Positions 1 to 9,173 of a stretch of 64,000 bases of DNA are shown here, piece by piece. Position numbers and translations under genes: made by a program. The stretch covers positions 1,282,001 to 1,346,000 of the forward strand of contig NZ_CP060404.1 of assembly GCF_014295035.1 (NCBI RefSeq), read 5' to 3'. The notes beneath the pieces were generated by a model. It saw only the letters and a list, made by a program, of their open reading frames with translations, did not search any database and was not told the origin of the DNA. Numbering within the stretch: the first letter of the stretch is position 1; every line of letters starts with the position of its first letter. Source of the stretch: Streptomyces buecherae. GTDB taxonomy: Bacteria; Actinomycetota; Actinomycetes; Streptomycetales; Streptomycetaceae.

Positions 1-755
1 ACCCAGCGACCGCCGGGACCCACCTCGACCACCACCTCCGGGTCCTCGGCCGCCGGCTGCACCAACCCCTCGGACAGGTCGCGCAGTTCTATCGGCGGCG
101 GGTCGGAGACCTCGTCCAACAGCTTGATCTCGGCCACCCGGTCGAGCCGGAAGGTGCGCCGGGCCTCGGAGAGCCGGCACCACGCCTCCACGTAGGTGTG
201 GCCGACGGCGAAGAGCCGGATCGGGTCGACCTCGCGCTCGGTGAGCTCGTCCCGGGCGGGCGAGTAGTAACGCAGCCACAGCCGCCGCCGCTCGGCGATG
301 GCCCGGTCCACGTCGGCGAAGACGCCGCCCTCGGACTCGAAGATGACCGAGAGCCGGGAGCTGGCGCCGGCCGCCTCGCCGGCCGCCGCCTCCAGCTTCG
401 CCGTCGCACGCAGCAGCGCCTGCCGGTCGCCCTCGCGCAGCCCCGGCAGGGTGGCCACCGCGCGGGCGGCCACCAGCAGCGCGGTGGCCTCGTCGGCGGC
501 CAGCCGCAGTGGCTCGGTGTCGGCGCTGTTGGGGTTGTGCCACCAGATGCGGTCGCCGTCGGTGTCTATGTCCAGCAGGTCGCCGCCCCGGAAGCTGGTG
601 CCGCACATCGGCAACACGTCCAGGTCGGCGATCAGCTCGTCCTCGGTGATGCCGAAGGCCCGGGCGACGTCGCTGACGCGCGCGCCGGGGCGCTCGCGCA
701 GGTAGGTCACCAGCGACAGCATGCGCCGGGTCTGGTCGATGGCGTTGGTAGCCAT
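1..755 (-). CDS. pafC: PafC, WYL-domain transcriptional regulator (3' end outside window)
   Basis: This is the second subunit of the PafBC regulator, which in mycobacteria activates the LexA-independent DNA-damage response. Translating the minus strand from the ATG at 755 gives an open frame to the window edge. It begins MATNAIDQTRRMLSLVTYL and is followed by a helix-turn-helix-like segment (RPGARVSDVARAFGITEDEL). A WYL-type region follows further on (RRRLWLRYYSPARDELTERE, then VGHTYVEAWCRLSEARRTF). The start lies 16 nt after the pafB stop, so the two are co-transcribed. Only about 250 codons are visible and the C-terminus is missing. The identity rests on the fold and on the pafB partner. 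Confidence 0.88.
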   Translation of the reverse strand, partial: MATNAIDQTRRMLSLVTYLRERPGARVSDVARAFGITEDELIADLDVLPMCGTSFRGGDLLDIDTDGDRIWWHNPNSADTEPLRLAADEATALLVAARAVATLPGLREGDRQALLRATAKLEAAAGEAAGASSRLSVIFESEGGVFADVDRAIAERRRLWLRYYSPARDELTEREVDPIRLFAVGHTYVEAWCRLSEARRTFRLDRVAEIKLLDEVSDPPPIELRDLSEGLVQPAAEDPEVVVEVGPGGRW

Positions 756-771
756 GGTCGGTCCGTCCCTC

Positions 772-1767
772 TCAGCCGTTGGCCACGGCGCGCAGCCGCT
801 CCACCACGTCGGCCCGCAACTCGGCCGGTTCCAGGACCACGACGTCTGGCCCGAACTCGACCAGCCAGGCGTCCAACCCGTGCCCGTACGGGATCTCCAG
901 CTCGTCCCAGCCGGCCGGCTCGCCGTCGGCCGCGCCCTCCTCGGACACCGGCCGGATGCTGATCGCCTTGGCCCGCAGCGGGTAGCCGTGGCCGGCGCGC
1001 AGCCTGATCCGGGCGGTGCTGGTGGCGGTCTCGCCCGCCCAGGTCTCCACCGTCTCCCGGACCGTCACGTGGTCGGGCACCTCGGCCGTGAAGGCGCCGG
1101 CCCGCGAGCGGACCCGGCCGGTGATGCGCGAGAGCCGGAAGACGCGCTCGGCCGCGCGGTCCCGGTCCCAGCCGGCCAGGTACCAGTGGCCGCGCCAGCA
1201 CTCGAGAATCCACGGCTCGACGGTGCGCCGCTCCGGGCGCGCGGCGTTGGACTTGCGATAGTCGAAGACCACCGGGCGGCGGTCGCGGCAGGCGAGCATC
1301 AGCGGTTCGAAGGCCGCCTCGTGGGTCGGGATGCGCGGTTCGAGGGCGCTGTGCGGCTCGCTCGCGTACGGCTCGTCGGCCAGCGGCATCCCCGCGGCCC
1401 GCAGCTTCTGCAACGCGCCGCTGGCCGCGCCCGCGAGCCTGGCCTGCTGCCAGACCTTGGCGGCCAGGCCGAGCGCGGCGGCCTCCTCCGGGTCGAGGGT
1501 GATGGGCGGCAGCCGGTTGCTGTCGCGGCGGGCCAGGTAGCCCAGCTCGCCGTCGATGCCGTCGACCGTCTCGATGACGAGCCCCAGCTCGCGGAGATCG
1601 TCCTTGTCCCGCTCGAACATCCGGTTGACGGCCTCGTCGCTACCGGTGGCGTCGGCCTCCAGGTACGCCTCGATGGACGACCTCAACTCCCGCTTGGTGA
1701 GCGGGCGCCGGGTTTCGAGCAGACACAAGGCCAGGTTCATCAACCGCTCGGCCTTGGCAATGGCCAT
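772..1767 (-). CDS. pafB: PafB, WYL-domain transcriptional regulator
   Basis: 331 residues, the first subunit of the PafB/PafC pair linked to the pupylation locus, which acts as a DNA-damage-responsive activator in mycobacteria. The N-terminal ~75 residues form a winged helix (AERLMNLALCLLETRRPLTK, then SDEAVNRMFERDKDDLRELG). The WYL domain follows, with the name-giving HWYLAG at residues 194-199 and the usual FRLSRI segment at ~210-215. The start MAIAKAERLMNL at 1767 was chosen over an upstream in-frame start at 1875 because the family begins there, a GAGG-like site precedes it, and the longer form would run into the terminator hairpin at 1839-1885. pafC follows at 16 nt. Confidence 0.92.
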   Translation of the reverse strand: MAIAKAERLMNLALCLLETRRPLTKRELRSSIEAYLEADATGSDEAVNRMFERDKDDLRELGLVIETVDGIDGELGYLARRDSNRLPPITLDPEEAAALGLAAKVWQQARLAGAASGALQKLRAAGMPLADEPYASEPHSALEPRIPTHEAAFEPLMLACRDRRPVVFDYRKSNAARPERRTVEPWILECWRGHWYLAGWDRDRAAERVFRLSRITGRVRSRAGAFTAEVPDHVTVRETVETWAGETATSTARIRLRAGHGYPLRAKAISIRPVSEEGAADGEPAGWDELEIPYGHGLDAWLVEFGPDVVVLEPAELRADVVERLRAVANG

Positions 1768-1838
1768 CGACGCCCTCTTCTCGAAGTGCAGCTCTCCTAC
1801 GACGGTGACCGTACCGCTCCCGCTCGCGCGGGTGAAAG

Positions 1839-1885
1839 CCGAGGGCCCGTGGCCCGAGCGAGGTGCTCGGGCCACGGGCCCTCGG
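1839..1885 (-). terminator. strong hairpin between the small FKBP gene and pafB
   Basis: A perfect 20-bp stem (1839-1858 with 1866-1885) around a 7-nt loop lies 74 nt after the FKBP stop and upstream of pafB. There is no T-run, as is common for Streptomyces terminators. It separates the isomerase from pafBC. Confidence 0.8.
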
Positions 1886-1958
1886 TGGCCGCGCGCGGCG
1901 GCCGTACGACTGGCTCAGCGGGCCGCGCGGGGGCGGTCGCGCCGTGCGCCGGGTCGGC

Positions 1959-2333
1959 TCAGACGGCGACCAGGTCGCACACGAAGATCAGCGTCTCGCC
2001 GGGGGCGATGCGACCGCCGCCGGCGCCGGTGTCGCCGTAGGCCAGGTGCGGCGGGATGGTGAGCTGACGCCGGCCACCCACCTTCATGCCCTGCACACCC
2101 TGGTCCCAGCCGGGGATGACCTGGCCGGCGCCGAGCTGGAAGGAGAGCGGGGTGCCGCGGTTCCAGCTCGCGTCGAACTCCTCACCGGTGCTGAAGGCCA
2201 CTCCGACGTAGTGGACCTTGACCGTGTTCCCGGCCTGTGCGACAGCGCCGTCGCCTTCCCAGATGTCCTTGATCTCAAGGTCGGCCGGCGGCTCGCCGCC
2301 CGGGAAGTCGATCTCAGGCTTGTCGATGCTCAC
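1959..2333 (-). CDS. FKBP-type peptidyl-prolyl cis-trans isomerase, cytoplasmic
   Basis: 124 residues, a single FKBP domain without signal peptide, so it acts in the cytoplasm on Xaa-Pro peptide bonds. Family signatures are VKVHYVGV, FDASWNRGTPLSF, VIPGWDQGVQGMKVGGRR, LTIPPHLAYG and the terminal LIFVCDLVAV strand. The GTG start at 2333 is preceded by a good GAGGAG site. It lies 39 nt downstream of the FKBP lipoprotein gene on the same strand, so the two are probably co-transcribed. A strong hairpin follows. Its physical link to pafA is common in actinobacteria, but no functional link to pupylation can be read from the sequence. Confidence 0.95.
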   Translation of the reverse strand: MSIDKPEIDFPGGEPPADLEIKDIWEGDGAVAQAGNTVKVHYVGVAFSTGEEFDASWNRGTPLSFQLGAGQVIPGWDQGVQGMKVGGRRQLTIPPHLAYGDTGAGGGRIAPGETLIFVCDLVAV

Positions 2334-2372
2334 GAAAAACTCCTCGCTTACGGGTGGGCAACCGGGACAGTC

Positions 2373-3371
2373 TTACAGAATGGCGAGGATGTCGACGGCG
2401 AAGACCAGCGTGGAGTTCGGCGGGATGCCGTCCTTCTTCTCCTTGCCGTAGCCCTTGTCCGGCGGCACCACGATCAGCACGCGGCTGCCCGTCTTCTTGC
2501 CCGCGAGCCCCTCGGTCCAGCCGGGGACGACCTGCTGGAGCGAGAACTGGGCGAGCTGCTTGCTGGCGTAGCTGGAGTCGAACTCCTTGCCGCCGTCCCA
2601 CAGGACGCCCTTGTACTGGACCATGACGGCGTCCGTCTTCTTGAGCTTGGGGCCGTCGCCTTCGAGGATGTAGTTCGATACGACCTTGGTGGGGGCCTTG
2701 CCCTTCGGCACCTCGATGGTGGGCGGCTCGCCGTCCGTCTTGACCCCCACGACGGGCAGGGCCTTGTCGGTCTGCTCGACCTCCTTGCCCTGCGCCGAGC
2801 TCTTGGTGTTGTAGGAGCCGACGATGTCGACGACGAACACCAGGGTGTCGTCGCCCTTGATGCCCGCCTGGGGGTTGCCCTCGGAGCCGTAGCCGAGGGC
2901 CGGCGGAATCGCGAGCTGGACCCGGCTGTTCACCTTCTTGCCGACCAGGCCCTGGTCCCAGCCGGGGATGACCTTGCCGACCCCGATCGGGAAGACGGCG
3001 AGCTTGTCCCGGTCGTACGAGTTGTCGAAGACCTTGCCGTCCTTCCACTTCTGGCCGAGGTAGTTCACCTGCAGGAAGTCGCCCGTCGCGACGGCCGCGC
3101 CCCGGCCGGGCACGAGGGTCTTCACGGCGAGGTCGGGTGAGGGCTCGCCGGGCCCCTTGGCCATGGCGGGTTTCTGACCGAACTCCTTGCCCTTGGTGAT
3201 GTCGGGCAGCGGCCCTGCCACGATCTTCCCGGTCGGCTCCGCCGTGGGGGACTTCGACGTATCGACCTTGTCGGCCTTATCGGCCTTGTCCTTGTTGTTC
3301 TCGTCGTCACCGCAGCCCGCGAGCGCGAGCAGGCCGGCGGGTACGGCGAGGAGTACGGAGCGTCGGCGCAC
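2373..3371 (-). CDS. tandem FKBP-domain prolyl isomerase lipoprotein
   Basis: 332 residues. Residues 1-20 are a lipoprotein signal ending in the lipobox LAGC (lipidated Cys20), followed by a lysine/aspartate-rich linker. Two FKBP domains follow, at ~90-190 (VNYLGQKWKDG, VIPGWDQGLVGKK, IPPALGYG) and ~235-332 (VQYKGVLWDGG, VVPGWTEGLAGKK, VPPDKGYG). It should therefore be an extracytoplasmic, membrane-anchored folding factor for secreted proteins. The start is GTG at 3371 with a GAGGAATT site. A hairpin at 3430-3464 separates it from pafA, so it may have its own promoter at ~3372-3430. The duplicated domain makes it nearly three times the size of its cytoplasmic neighbour. Confidence 0.93.
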   Translation of the reverse strand: MRRRSVLLAVPAGLLALAGCGDDENNKDKADKADKVDTSKSPTAEPTGKIVAGPLPDITKGKEFGQKPAMAKGPGEPSPDLAVKTLVPGRGAAVATGDFLQVNYLGQKWKDGKVFDNSYDRDKLAVFPIGVGKVIPGWDQGLVGKKVNSRVQLAIPPALGYGSEGNPQAGIKGDDTLVFVVDIVGSYNTKSSAQGKEVEQTDKALPVVGVKTDGEPPTIEVPKGKAPTKVVSNYILEGDGPKLKKTDAVMVQYKGVLWDGGKEFDSSYASKQLAQFSLQQVVPGWTEGLAGKKTGSRVLIVVPPDKGYGKEKKDGIPPNSTLVFAVDILAIL

Positions 3372-3429
3372 GGAATTCCTCGTTCAGTCGAAACTGGATG
3401 TGGGCAATGCGCGCCACTCTACGACGTGC

Positions 3430-3464
3430 ACGGGGCCTCGCACGAGGAACGCGCGAGGCCCTGT
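3430..3464 (-). terminator. hairpin downstream of pafA
   Basis: A 12-bp stem with one G-U pair (3430-3441 with 3453-3464) and an 11-nt loop lies 38 nt after the pafA stop on the minus strand. Confidence 0.65.
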
Positions 3465-3501
3465 GACGCGCCCGAAGGCGCCGTGCTGACGGTGCGGTGA
3501 C

Positions 3502-4863
3502 TTACATTCCGGCGATGAGCTTCTCCACTCGATCGTCCACCGACCGGAAGGGGTCCTTGCACAGCACGGTGCGCTGTGCCTGGTCATTGAGCTTGAGGTG
3601 CACCCAGTCGACGGTGAAGTCGCGGCGCTGTTCCTGAGCCCGTCGGATGAAGTCGCCACGCAGCCTGGCCCGCGTGGTCTGTGGCGGTACCGACTTGCCC
3701 TCGAAGATCTTCACGTCGTTGCAGACCCGGGCCGCCTGGCCCTTGCGCTCCAGGAGGTAGTACAGGCCCCGGCGACGGTGGATGTCGTGGTAGGCGAGGT
3801 CTATCTGGGCGACCCGCGGATGCGACATGGTGATGTTGTTCTTCGCCCGGTACCGCTCGATGAGCTTGTACTTCATCACCCAGTCGATCTCGGTGGCGAT
3901 GCGGTCGAGGTCCTCGGTGCGCACCGCCTCCAGCGTGCGGCCCCACAGTTCCAGCACGCGTTCGACGGTGCCGGTCCTGATGCCGCGCCGCTCGCAGAAG
4001 TCGACGGCCTTCTCGTAGTACTCCTGCTGGACCTCGAGCGCGGACGCCTCCCGCCCGCTGGCCAGCCGCACCTTGCGTTGACCCGTGATGTCGTGGCTGA
4101 CCTCGCGGATGGCCCGAATGGGGTTCTCCAGGGTCAGGTCGCGCATGACCGTGCCCGCCTCGATCATGCGCAGCACCAGATCGGTCGCGCCGACCTTGAG
4201 CAGCATGGTCGTCTCGGACATGTTGGAGTCACCGACGATGACGTGCAGCCTGCGGTAGCGCTCCGCGTCGGCGTGCGGCTCGTCTCTGGTGTTGATGATG
4301 GGGCGCGAGCGGGTGGTGGCGGAACTGACGCCCTCCCAGATGTGCTCGGCGCGCTGGCTGACGCAGTACACCGCCCCGCGCGGGGTTTGCAGCACCTTGC
4401 CGGCGCCGCACAGCAACTGTCGGGTGACGAGGAAGGGAATGAGAATGTCGGCGAGCCGGGAGAACTCGCCGTGCCGGGCCACGAGATAGTTCTCGTGACA
4501 ACCGTAGGAGTTTCCCGCTGAATCGGTGTTGTTCTTGAACAGATAGACGTCGCCCGCGATTCCCTCCTCGTGCAGGCGGCGTTCCGCGTCGACCAGCAGA
4601 CCTTCCAGGATGCGCTCGCCGGCCTTGTCATGGGTGACCAGCTCGGTCACGTTGTCGCACTCGGGAGTTGCGTATTCCGGGTGCGAGCCCACGTCAAGGT
4701 AGAGGCGGGCGCCGTTACGCAGGAAGACGTTGCTGCTGCGGCCCCAGGAAACGACTCGGCGGAAGAGGTAGCGCGCCACTTCGTCAGGCGACAGTCGGCG
4801 CTGTCCCCTGAACGTGCACGTGACGCCGTACTCGTTCTCCAGCCCGAAAATGCGGCGGTCCAT
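3502..4863 (-). CDS. pafA: PafA, Pup-protein ligase
   Basis: 453 residues. PafA uses ATP to phosphorylate the C-terminal glutamate of deamidated Pup and joins it to substrate lysines. It belongs to the glutamine-synthetase-like carboxylate-amine ligase family and is a paralogue of Dop, which is encoded 6 kb away. The N-terminus [10 protein letters not shown] carries the nucleotide/Mg glutamates, and [16 protein letters not shown] places the catalytic-base aspartate at residue 57, the position reported for PafA. It lacks the ~40-residue insertion seen in Dop. The start is the ATG at 4863, only 9 nt after the MFS stop, with no strong Shine-Dalgarno site, which suggests translational coupling to the transporter gene. 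Confidence 0.97.
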   Translation of the reverse strand: MDRRIFGLENEYGVTCTFRGQRRLSPDEVARYLFRRVVSWGRSSNVFLRNGARLYLDVGSHPEYATPECDNVTELVTHDKAGERILEGLLVDAERRLHEEGIAGDVYLFKNNTDSAGNSYGCHENYLVARHGEFSRLADILIPFLVTRQLLCGAGKVLQTPRGAVYCVSQRAEHIWEGVSSATTRSRPIINTRDEPHADAERYRRLHVIVGDSNMSETTMLLKVGATDLVLRMIEAGTVMRDLTLENPIRAIREVSHDITGQRKVRLASGREASALEVQQEYYEKAVDFCERRGIRTGTVERVLELWGRTLEAVRTEDLDRIATEIDWVMKYKLIERYRAKNNITMSHPRVAQIDLAYHDIHRRRGLYYLLERKGQAARVCNDVKIFEGKSVPPQTTRARLRGDFIRRAQEQRRDFTVDWVHLKLNDQAQRTVLCKDPFRSVDDRVEKLIAGM

Positions 4864-4872
4864 GACTGAACA

Positions 4873-6150
4873 TTACGCCTGATGACCCGCTCTGAAACCG
4901 GGTTCGACGGCACCGTTTCGATCATTTTCCGCCCCCGCGTCACCGCCCGTTGGGGCACTTGCCCGTACGGCGTCACCAGCGAGGAAGCGGCGGCAACCGA
5001 CCAGCACCAGCAGCGCGGCGATGCCCGCGGCGCCCGGCGCGACGAATCCGGCGACCACGCCGCCCAGTTCGACGGCCGGCCCCGCGGCGGCCGTGCCGAC
5101 GGCCGCGCCGACGCCGAAGGTGGTCACCAGCCAGGAGAACGCCTCGGTGACGGTGCCGCGCGGCGCGTGCCGGTCCACGACGACGAAGGCGCAGGCGAGG
5201 GCGGGTGCCAGGAAGACGCCGGCGATCCCGGCCAGCACGGTCATGGCCACGACACCGGGCACCAGCACCAGCGGCACGTACCCGACCGCGAGCGCCGCGA
5301 CCAACAGCAGCAGCCGCCGCTCCGGCTCTCCCGACCAGGTCCGCGCGCCGTAGCAGACGCCGCCGATCAGCGCGCCGACGCCGAGCGCCGAGAGCAGGTA
5401 GCTGGAGACCATGCCGCCGCCGTGCTCGTCGGCGTACGCCACCGCCGCCACGGCGATCGAGCCGAGCGCCAGGCCGACGAAGAGGAACGAGCCGATCAGG
5501 ACCAGGATTCCGGGGGACCGCAGGGCCCCGAGCCAGTGCGCCTCGCGCGGCGCGGAGCGCCAGGCGCGGGACGGCTCGGACGCGACCACCCAGAGCGCGC
5601 CGAGCACCCCCACCACGTTGATGACCAGCAGCGCCGCCGCCTCCGACCAGGCCGCGACCAGCAGCGTGACCAGCAGCGGGCCGACCGAGAACATCACCTC
5701 CTGCGCCACGGCGTCCAGCGCGTAGGCGGCGTGCACCTGCTCGTGACGCGGCAGCACGTGCGGCCACAGTGCCCGGAGCCCGCCCTCCAGGGGCGGCGTG
5801 CAGACCCCGGCGAGCACCATCGCCGCGTACGCGACGGGCAGCGGGTCGAGGCCGACGAGGGCGAAGAGCACCATGCCGAGGCCGGAGGCGACGGCGGCCG
5901 GGAGCATGACGCGGGGCTGCCCGTACAGGTCCACGGCCCGGCCGAGCAGCGGCTGTCCGACGGCGGTGCCGATGCCGTAGACCGCCGACAGGGCCCCGGC
6001 CAGCGCGTAGCTGCCGCCCTCCGAACGGGTGAAGAGCACGATGGCGAGCGCCGCCGTGGCGTTCGGCAACCGGCCGATGAGCGTGCCGGTGAGCAGTCGC
6101 GCCGCGTACCTGGTCCGCAGCAGCTCGCCGTAGCCGGTGGCCATGGCCAC
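4873..6150 (-). CDS. MFS transporter
   Basis: 425 residues with about twelve hydrophobic segments. It has an MFS-like N-terminus (GTLIGRLPNATAALAIVLFT) and a motif-A-like loop between helices 2 and 3 (GRAVDLYGQPRV). It is probably a drug or metabolite exporter in the plasma membrane; the substrate cannot be told. Two in-frame ATGs (6150 and 6144) are possible starts, with GGGAG upstream. It precedes pafA by 9 nt, so the ligase may be partly expressed from this transcript. It is divergent from a LacI-type regulator that may control it. Confidence 0.88.
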   Translation of the reverse strand: MAMATGYGELLRTRYAARLLTGTLIGRLPNATAALAIVLFTRSEGGSYALAGALSAVYGIGTAVGQPLLGRAVDLYGQPRVMLPAAVASGLGMVLFALVGLDPLPVAYAAMVLAGVCTPPLEGGLRALWPHVLPRHEQVHAAYALDAVAQEVMFSVGPLLVTLLVAAWSEAAALLVINVVGVLGALWVVASEPSRAWRSAPREAHWLGALRSPGILVLIGSFLFVGLALGSIAVAAVAYADEHGGGMVSSYLLSALGVGALIGGVCYGARTWSGEPERRLLLLVAALAVGYVPLVLVPGVVAMTVLAGIAGVFLAPALACAFVVVDRHAPRGTVTEAFSWLVTTFGVGAAVGTAAAGPAVELGGVVAGFVAPGAAGIAALLVLVGCRRFLAGDAVRASAPTGGDAGAENDRNGAVEPGFRAGHQA

Positions 6151-6379
6151 TCCCTCCGCCCCGCGCCGCGTGGCGTCCCGGAGCCGTCAAGTGTTACGTA
6201 TAACGGAGCGCCGTCATACGTACCATGGCCGCTGTCAGCGGGTCTACTCGGTTGCGCCGCCGGGCCGGCGCCGACCGGCGCGGCCGGGACGGCCGGCCGC
6301 CCCGCGCGGCCCGGCGACGGCGGCGGCCCCGGACGGGTTCGCCTCGGCAGGCACGGCACGGCAAAGAGACGGAACAGCG
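6151..6379. promoter_or_regulatory. divergent promoter region between MFS and LacI-type genes
   Basis: This 229-nt stretch separates two divergent genes. Around 6189-6223 it is unusually AT-rich for this genome, with a near-palindromic GTTACGTATAAC and, about 20 nt on, CATACGTAC. Both contain TACGTA and are candidate regulator sites. Nothing else is recognisable. The role is inferred from position only. Confidence 0.4.
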
Positions 6380-7687
6380 GTGACAGACACGGCGGGCCCC
6401 GGCCCCGAACGCGCCCCCGGGCACCCCGCACGACGGACCGGCGCGGGTGACGCGACACGCCCCGCGACACCCCCGCAGCGGCCCCAGGCGGCCGGCCCGG
6501 CGCACGCGACCGGGCTGGCCCACCCCTACGAGGCGGCCGGGGTCGCCGGGGCGGTCGCGGAACCCGCCGGTACCCCACGCGCGGTGGCGCCCCCGGCGGC
6601 CGGCATCGGCGAGGTGCGGGGCGGCGCGCGTGCGACAGGCGCCCGGCCGCCGGCCACGCAGGCCGTCTCGGGCCGCCCCACCAGCCGGGACGTGGCCCGC
6701 GTCGCGGGCGTCTCACAGGCCACGGTATCCCTGGTGCTCGGGGACAAGTGGCGGGGCCGGGTCTCGCCCCGGACGGCGGATGCCGTACGGCAGGCCGCGC
6801 GGGAACTGGGCTACCGGCCCAACCTGGCCGCCCGCCACCTGCGGCTCGGCCGTACCAGGACGGCCCTGCTGGTGGTGCCCGCGCTCAGCAACGAGTTCTT
6901 CGCCCGCGTCTACGCCGGCGCCGCCGAGGTCGCCGCCGCGCACGGCGTCGGCGTCGTGCTCTACCCCTCGCCCGAGGGCATCGGCCCCGCCCGGGACCCG
7001 TTCGGCTCGGCGCAGGCCACCCTCGACGGAGTGATCGCCTCCTCCATGGCGGCCGACGCGCTCGCCGCACTGCGCGGGGACGGGCTGCCGCTGGTGATGC
7101 TCGACAGCAACCCGGACCGGGACCGGGCCGCCGCGACCGTCAACGTCGACATCGAGGCGGGCATGGGGCGGCTGGTGGAGCATCTGCTCGCCCTCGGGCA
7201 CCGGCGGGTCGCGCACCTGGCCGCCGCCGTGGACTCCTGGACCTTCCACGTGCGCGCGGCGGCCCTGGCCACGGCCCTGCGCGCGATGCCGGGCACGTCC
7301 GTACACACCGAGTACGCGCCGCTCTCCGTCGCCGGCGGGCTGTCGGCCGCCGAACGGGCACTGGCCGCCCCCGGCGCCCGTCCCACCGCGCTGGTCTGCG
7401 ACGACGACGTCCTGGCCGCGGGTGCGTGCAAGGCGGTGCGGCGACTGGGGCTGCGCGTCCCGCAGGACGTGTCGGTGACCGGCTTCGACGACGTGTCGCT
7501 GGCGACCGCGGTCGAGCCGGAGCTGACGACGGTGCGGCTGCCGGCCGAGGAGGTGGGGGCCGCGGGCATGCGCGCCCTGCTGGCCGTCCTGGACGGCGGC
7601 GTACCCGACGTGACCAGGCTCCCGGTCGAACTCGTCCCCCGTGCCTCCACCGCCGCTCCCCCATCGGAGCCCGCCGCCCCGGCGTGA
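6380..7687 (+). CDS. LacI/GalR-family transcriptional regulator
   Basis: About 435 residues from the GTG at 6380. The first ~95 residues are a Pro/Ala/Arg-rich extension. The helix-turn-helix follows (TSRDVARVAGVSQATVSLVL) with a hinge helix (ELGYRPNLAARHLR). The periplasmic-binding-protein-like effector domain runs to the end (TALLVVPALSNEFFARVYAG; LALGHRRVAHLAA; VTGFDDVSLATAVEPELTTV). It should bind a palindromic operator and a small ligand, perhaps controlling the divergent MFS gene. The start is uncertain: the long extension is atypical, and GTG 6380 has only a weak purine-rich site, so translation could begin nearer the HTH at ~6670. Confidence 0.85.
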   Translation: MTDTAGPGPERAPGHPARRTGAGDATRPATPPQRPQAAGPAHATGLAHPYEAAGVAGAVAEPAGTPRAVAPPAAGIGEVRGGARATGARPPATQAVSGRPTSRDVARVAGVSQATVSLVLGDKWRGRVSPRTADAVRQAARELGYRPNLAARHLRLGRTRTALLVVPALSNEFFARVYAGAAEVAAAHGVGVVLYPSPEGIGPARDPFGSAQATLDGVIASSMAADALAALRGDGLPLVMLDSNPDRDRAAATVNVDIEAGMGRLVEHLLALGHRRVAHLAAAVDSWTFHVRAAALATALRAMPGTSVHTEYAPLSVAGGLSAAERALAAPGARPTALVCDDDVLAAGACKAVRRLGLRVPQDVSVTGFDDVSLATAVEPELTTVRLPAEEVGAAGMRALLAVLDGGVPDVTRLPVELVPRASTAAPPSEPAAPA

Positions 7688-7739
7688 GCGCCGGCTCGAC
7701 GGCTCAGCCGGCGGGCCCGTCGGCCGCTGGCGTCGCCGG

Positions 7740-8050
7740 GGAGGCCGTGCCCCGAGATCGGGCGGCCGGGCAGCGGGCTGGAGTAGACGACGCTGGCGGT
7801 GAGGGAGCCCAGGGTGGCGATGCGGCCCGTGCGGCGCTCCAGATGGCGCGTCGAGCGGGCGACCACTTGAGGACGAAGCACTCCTCGCCGGTCACTCCTC
7901 GCCGGTCACGTGGTGGGCTTCGACGGTCTCCGGTGTGGTGACGAGCAGGTCGTGGAAGGGCTCGTAGCTGCCCGTGGGGTAGCGGAGGCGGACGAAGGCC
8001 AGGCTGTCCAGGCCCAGCGCCCCGGGGCGTACCAGAGCACGGCCCCGTCC
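7740..8050 (-). pseudogene. broken Lrp/AsnC-family regulator (effector domain remnant)
   Basis: Reading the minus strand, a recognisable Lrp/AsnC ligand-binding domain is split over three frames. The first frame gives GLDSLAFVRLRYPTGSYEPF and then TTPETVEAHHVTGEE before a TGA. The second gives TGEECFVLKW. The third gives STRHLERRTGRIATLGSL and SVVYSSPLPGRPI. The first break is a 14-bp tandem duplication at 7881-7908. The second is an apparent loss of one G right after the Lys codon of FVLK. The N-terminal HTH is not recognisable upstream of ~8020 and no clean stop follows RPI. It lies between the LacI gene and prcA. Removing one 14-bp unit and restoring one base rebuilds a continuous domain. 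Confidence 0.85.
7881..7908. repeat. 14-bp perfect tandem duplication inside the Lrp/AsnC remnant
   Basis: Two adjacent identical copies of CTCCTCGCCGGTCA (7881-7894 and 7895-7908). In the minus-strand gene the insertion puts a stop right after HHVTGEE and shifts the frame, so it is an inactivating slippage event. Confidence 0.95.
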
Positions 8051-8167
8051 GGCGCGCGGCCGACCCGCTGACGGCGCCGGTCGGCTCGGCCCATCGCGCC
8101 TGTGAGGACGCCGCGGCCTCCGCGCCGGCACCCGTTCACCGCCCGCGAGCCCGTGCCACGCACCGCG

Positions 8168-8199
8168 CCCCGGCACGTGGGTCAGGCCACGTGCCGGGG
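8168..8199 (-). terminator. hairpin downstream of prcA
   Basis: A perfect 13-bp stem (8168-8180 with 8187-8199) with a 6-nt loop lies 37 nt beyond the prcA stop. It probably ends the proteasome core transcript. Confidence 0.8.
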
Positions 8200-8235
8200 C
8201 ACGGTGGTGCGCGGTGTGCGCTCGCCCGTGGCGGG

Positions 8236-9117
8236 CTACTTCTTCTCGTCGTCCGCTGACGCGTCCGGGTCGACCTTCGGCGCGCCCTTGGCCTTGCCGG
8301 CCGGCTTCGCCGGTGCCTCCTTGGCCTCCGGCGCGTCCTCGGACGCGCCCGCGCTGGTGTCCGTGGGAGCGTCGTCGGGCGCCTCGTCCCCGTCGGCGCC
8401 GGAACCGGTCGCCGCCGCGTCCTCCTCCAGCAGCCGGGAGAGCTGGCTGCCGAGGATGCGCTTGAACTTGCGCTGCTGGGGGCGGGTCCGGTCCAGGACC
8501 GCGACCTCCAACTGCTCGGCGGTCAGGCTGCGCTCGCCGCCGTTGTTGTCCCGGGACAGCGACTCCACGGCGAGCTTCAACGCCTCGCCCAGGGTCATGT
8601 CGTCGCGGTGGCGCTGATCGAGGTAGTTGCCGATCTGATCGGAGTTGCCGCCGACCGCGACCGAGCCGTGCTCGTCCACGATCGAACCGTCATGCGGCAG
8701 CCGGTAGATCTGGTCGTCCTCGGGGCCGGGCCCCACCTCGGCGACGATCAGCTCGACCTCGTACGGCTTCTCGGCGTTGCTGGAGAAGATCGTGCCCAGC
8801 GTCTGCGCGTAGACGTTGGCCAGGCCGCGGGCGGTCACGTCCTCGCGGTGGTAGGTGAAGCCGCGCAGGTCGGCGTAGCGCACGCCGCCGATGCGCAGGT
8901 TCTCGAACTCGTTGTACTTGCCGACCGCCGCGAAGGCGATCCGGTCGTAGATCTCGCTGACCTTGTGCAGTGCGCGGGACGGGTTCTCGGCGACGAAGAC
9001 GATGCCGTCGGTGTACTGGAGCACGACAACGCTGCGACCCCGCGCGATGCCCTTGCGGGCGTACTCGGCGCGGTCGGCCATGGCCTGCTGGGGTGAGACA
9101 TAGAACGGCGTCGACAC
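8236..9117 (-). CDS. prcA: 20S proteasome alpha subunit
   Basis: 293 residues. It forms the two outer heptameric rings of the proteasome core, which gate entry and dock the ATPase Arc. The N-terminal gating segment [20 protein letters not shown] is followed by the proteasome fold ([37 protein letters not shown]). No N-terminal catalytic Thr is present, as expected for alpha. The last ~65 residues are an Ala/Glu/Asp/Lys-rich, probably disordered tail typical of the Streptomyces protein. It lies 56 nt after prcB. A GGAC-type purine stretch precedes the ATG at 9117. Confidence 0.97.
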   Translation of the reverse strand: MSTPFYVSPQQAMADRAEYARKGIARGRSVVVLQYTDGIVFVAENPSRALHKVSEIYDRIAFAAVGKYNEFENLRIGGVRYADLRGFTYHREDVTARGLANVYAQTLGTIFSSNAEKPYEVELIVAEVGPGPEDDQIYRLPHDGSIVDEHGSVAVGGNSDQIGNYLDQRHRDDMTLGEALKLAVESLSRDNNGGERSLTAEQLEVAVLDRTRPQQRKFKRILGSQLSRLLEEDAAATGSGADGDEAPDDAPTDTSAGASEDAPEAKEAPAKPAGKAKGAPKVDPDASADDEKK

Positions 9118-9173
9118 CGGCTATCCGTCCCTTTCTGTCAGTGGCGAGTGCATGGGCGAATCTTCCCTGTCCG

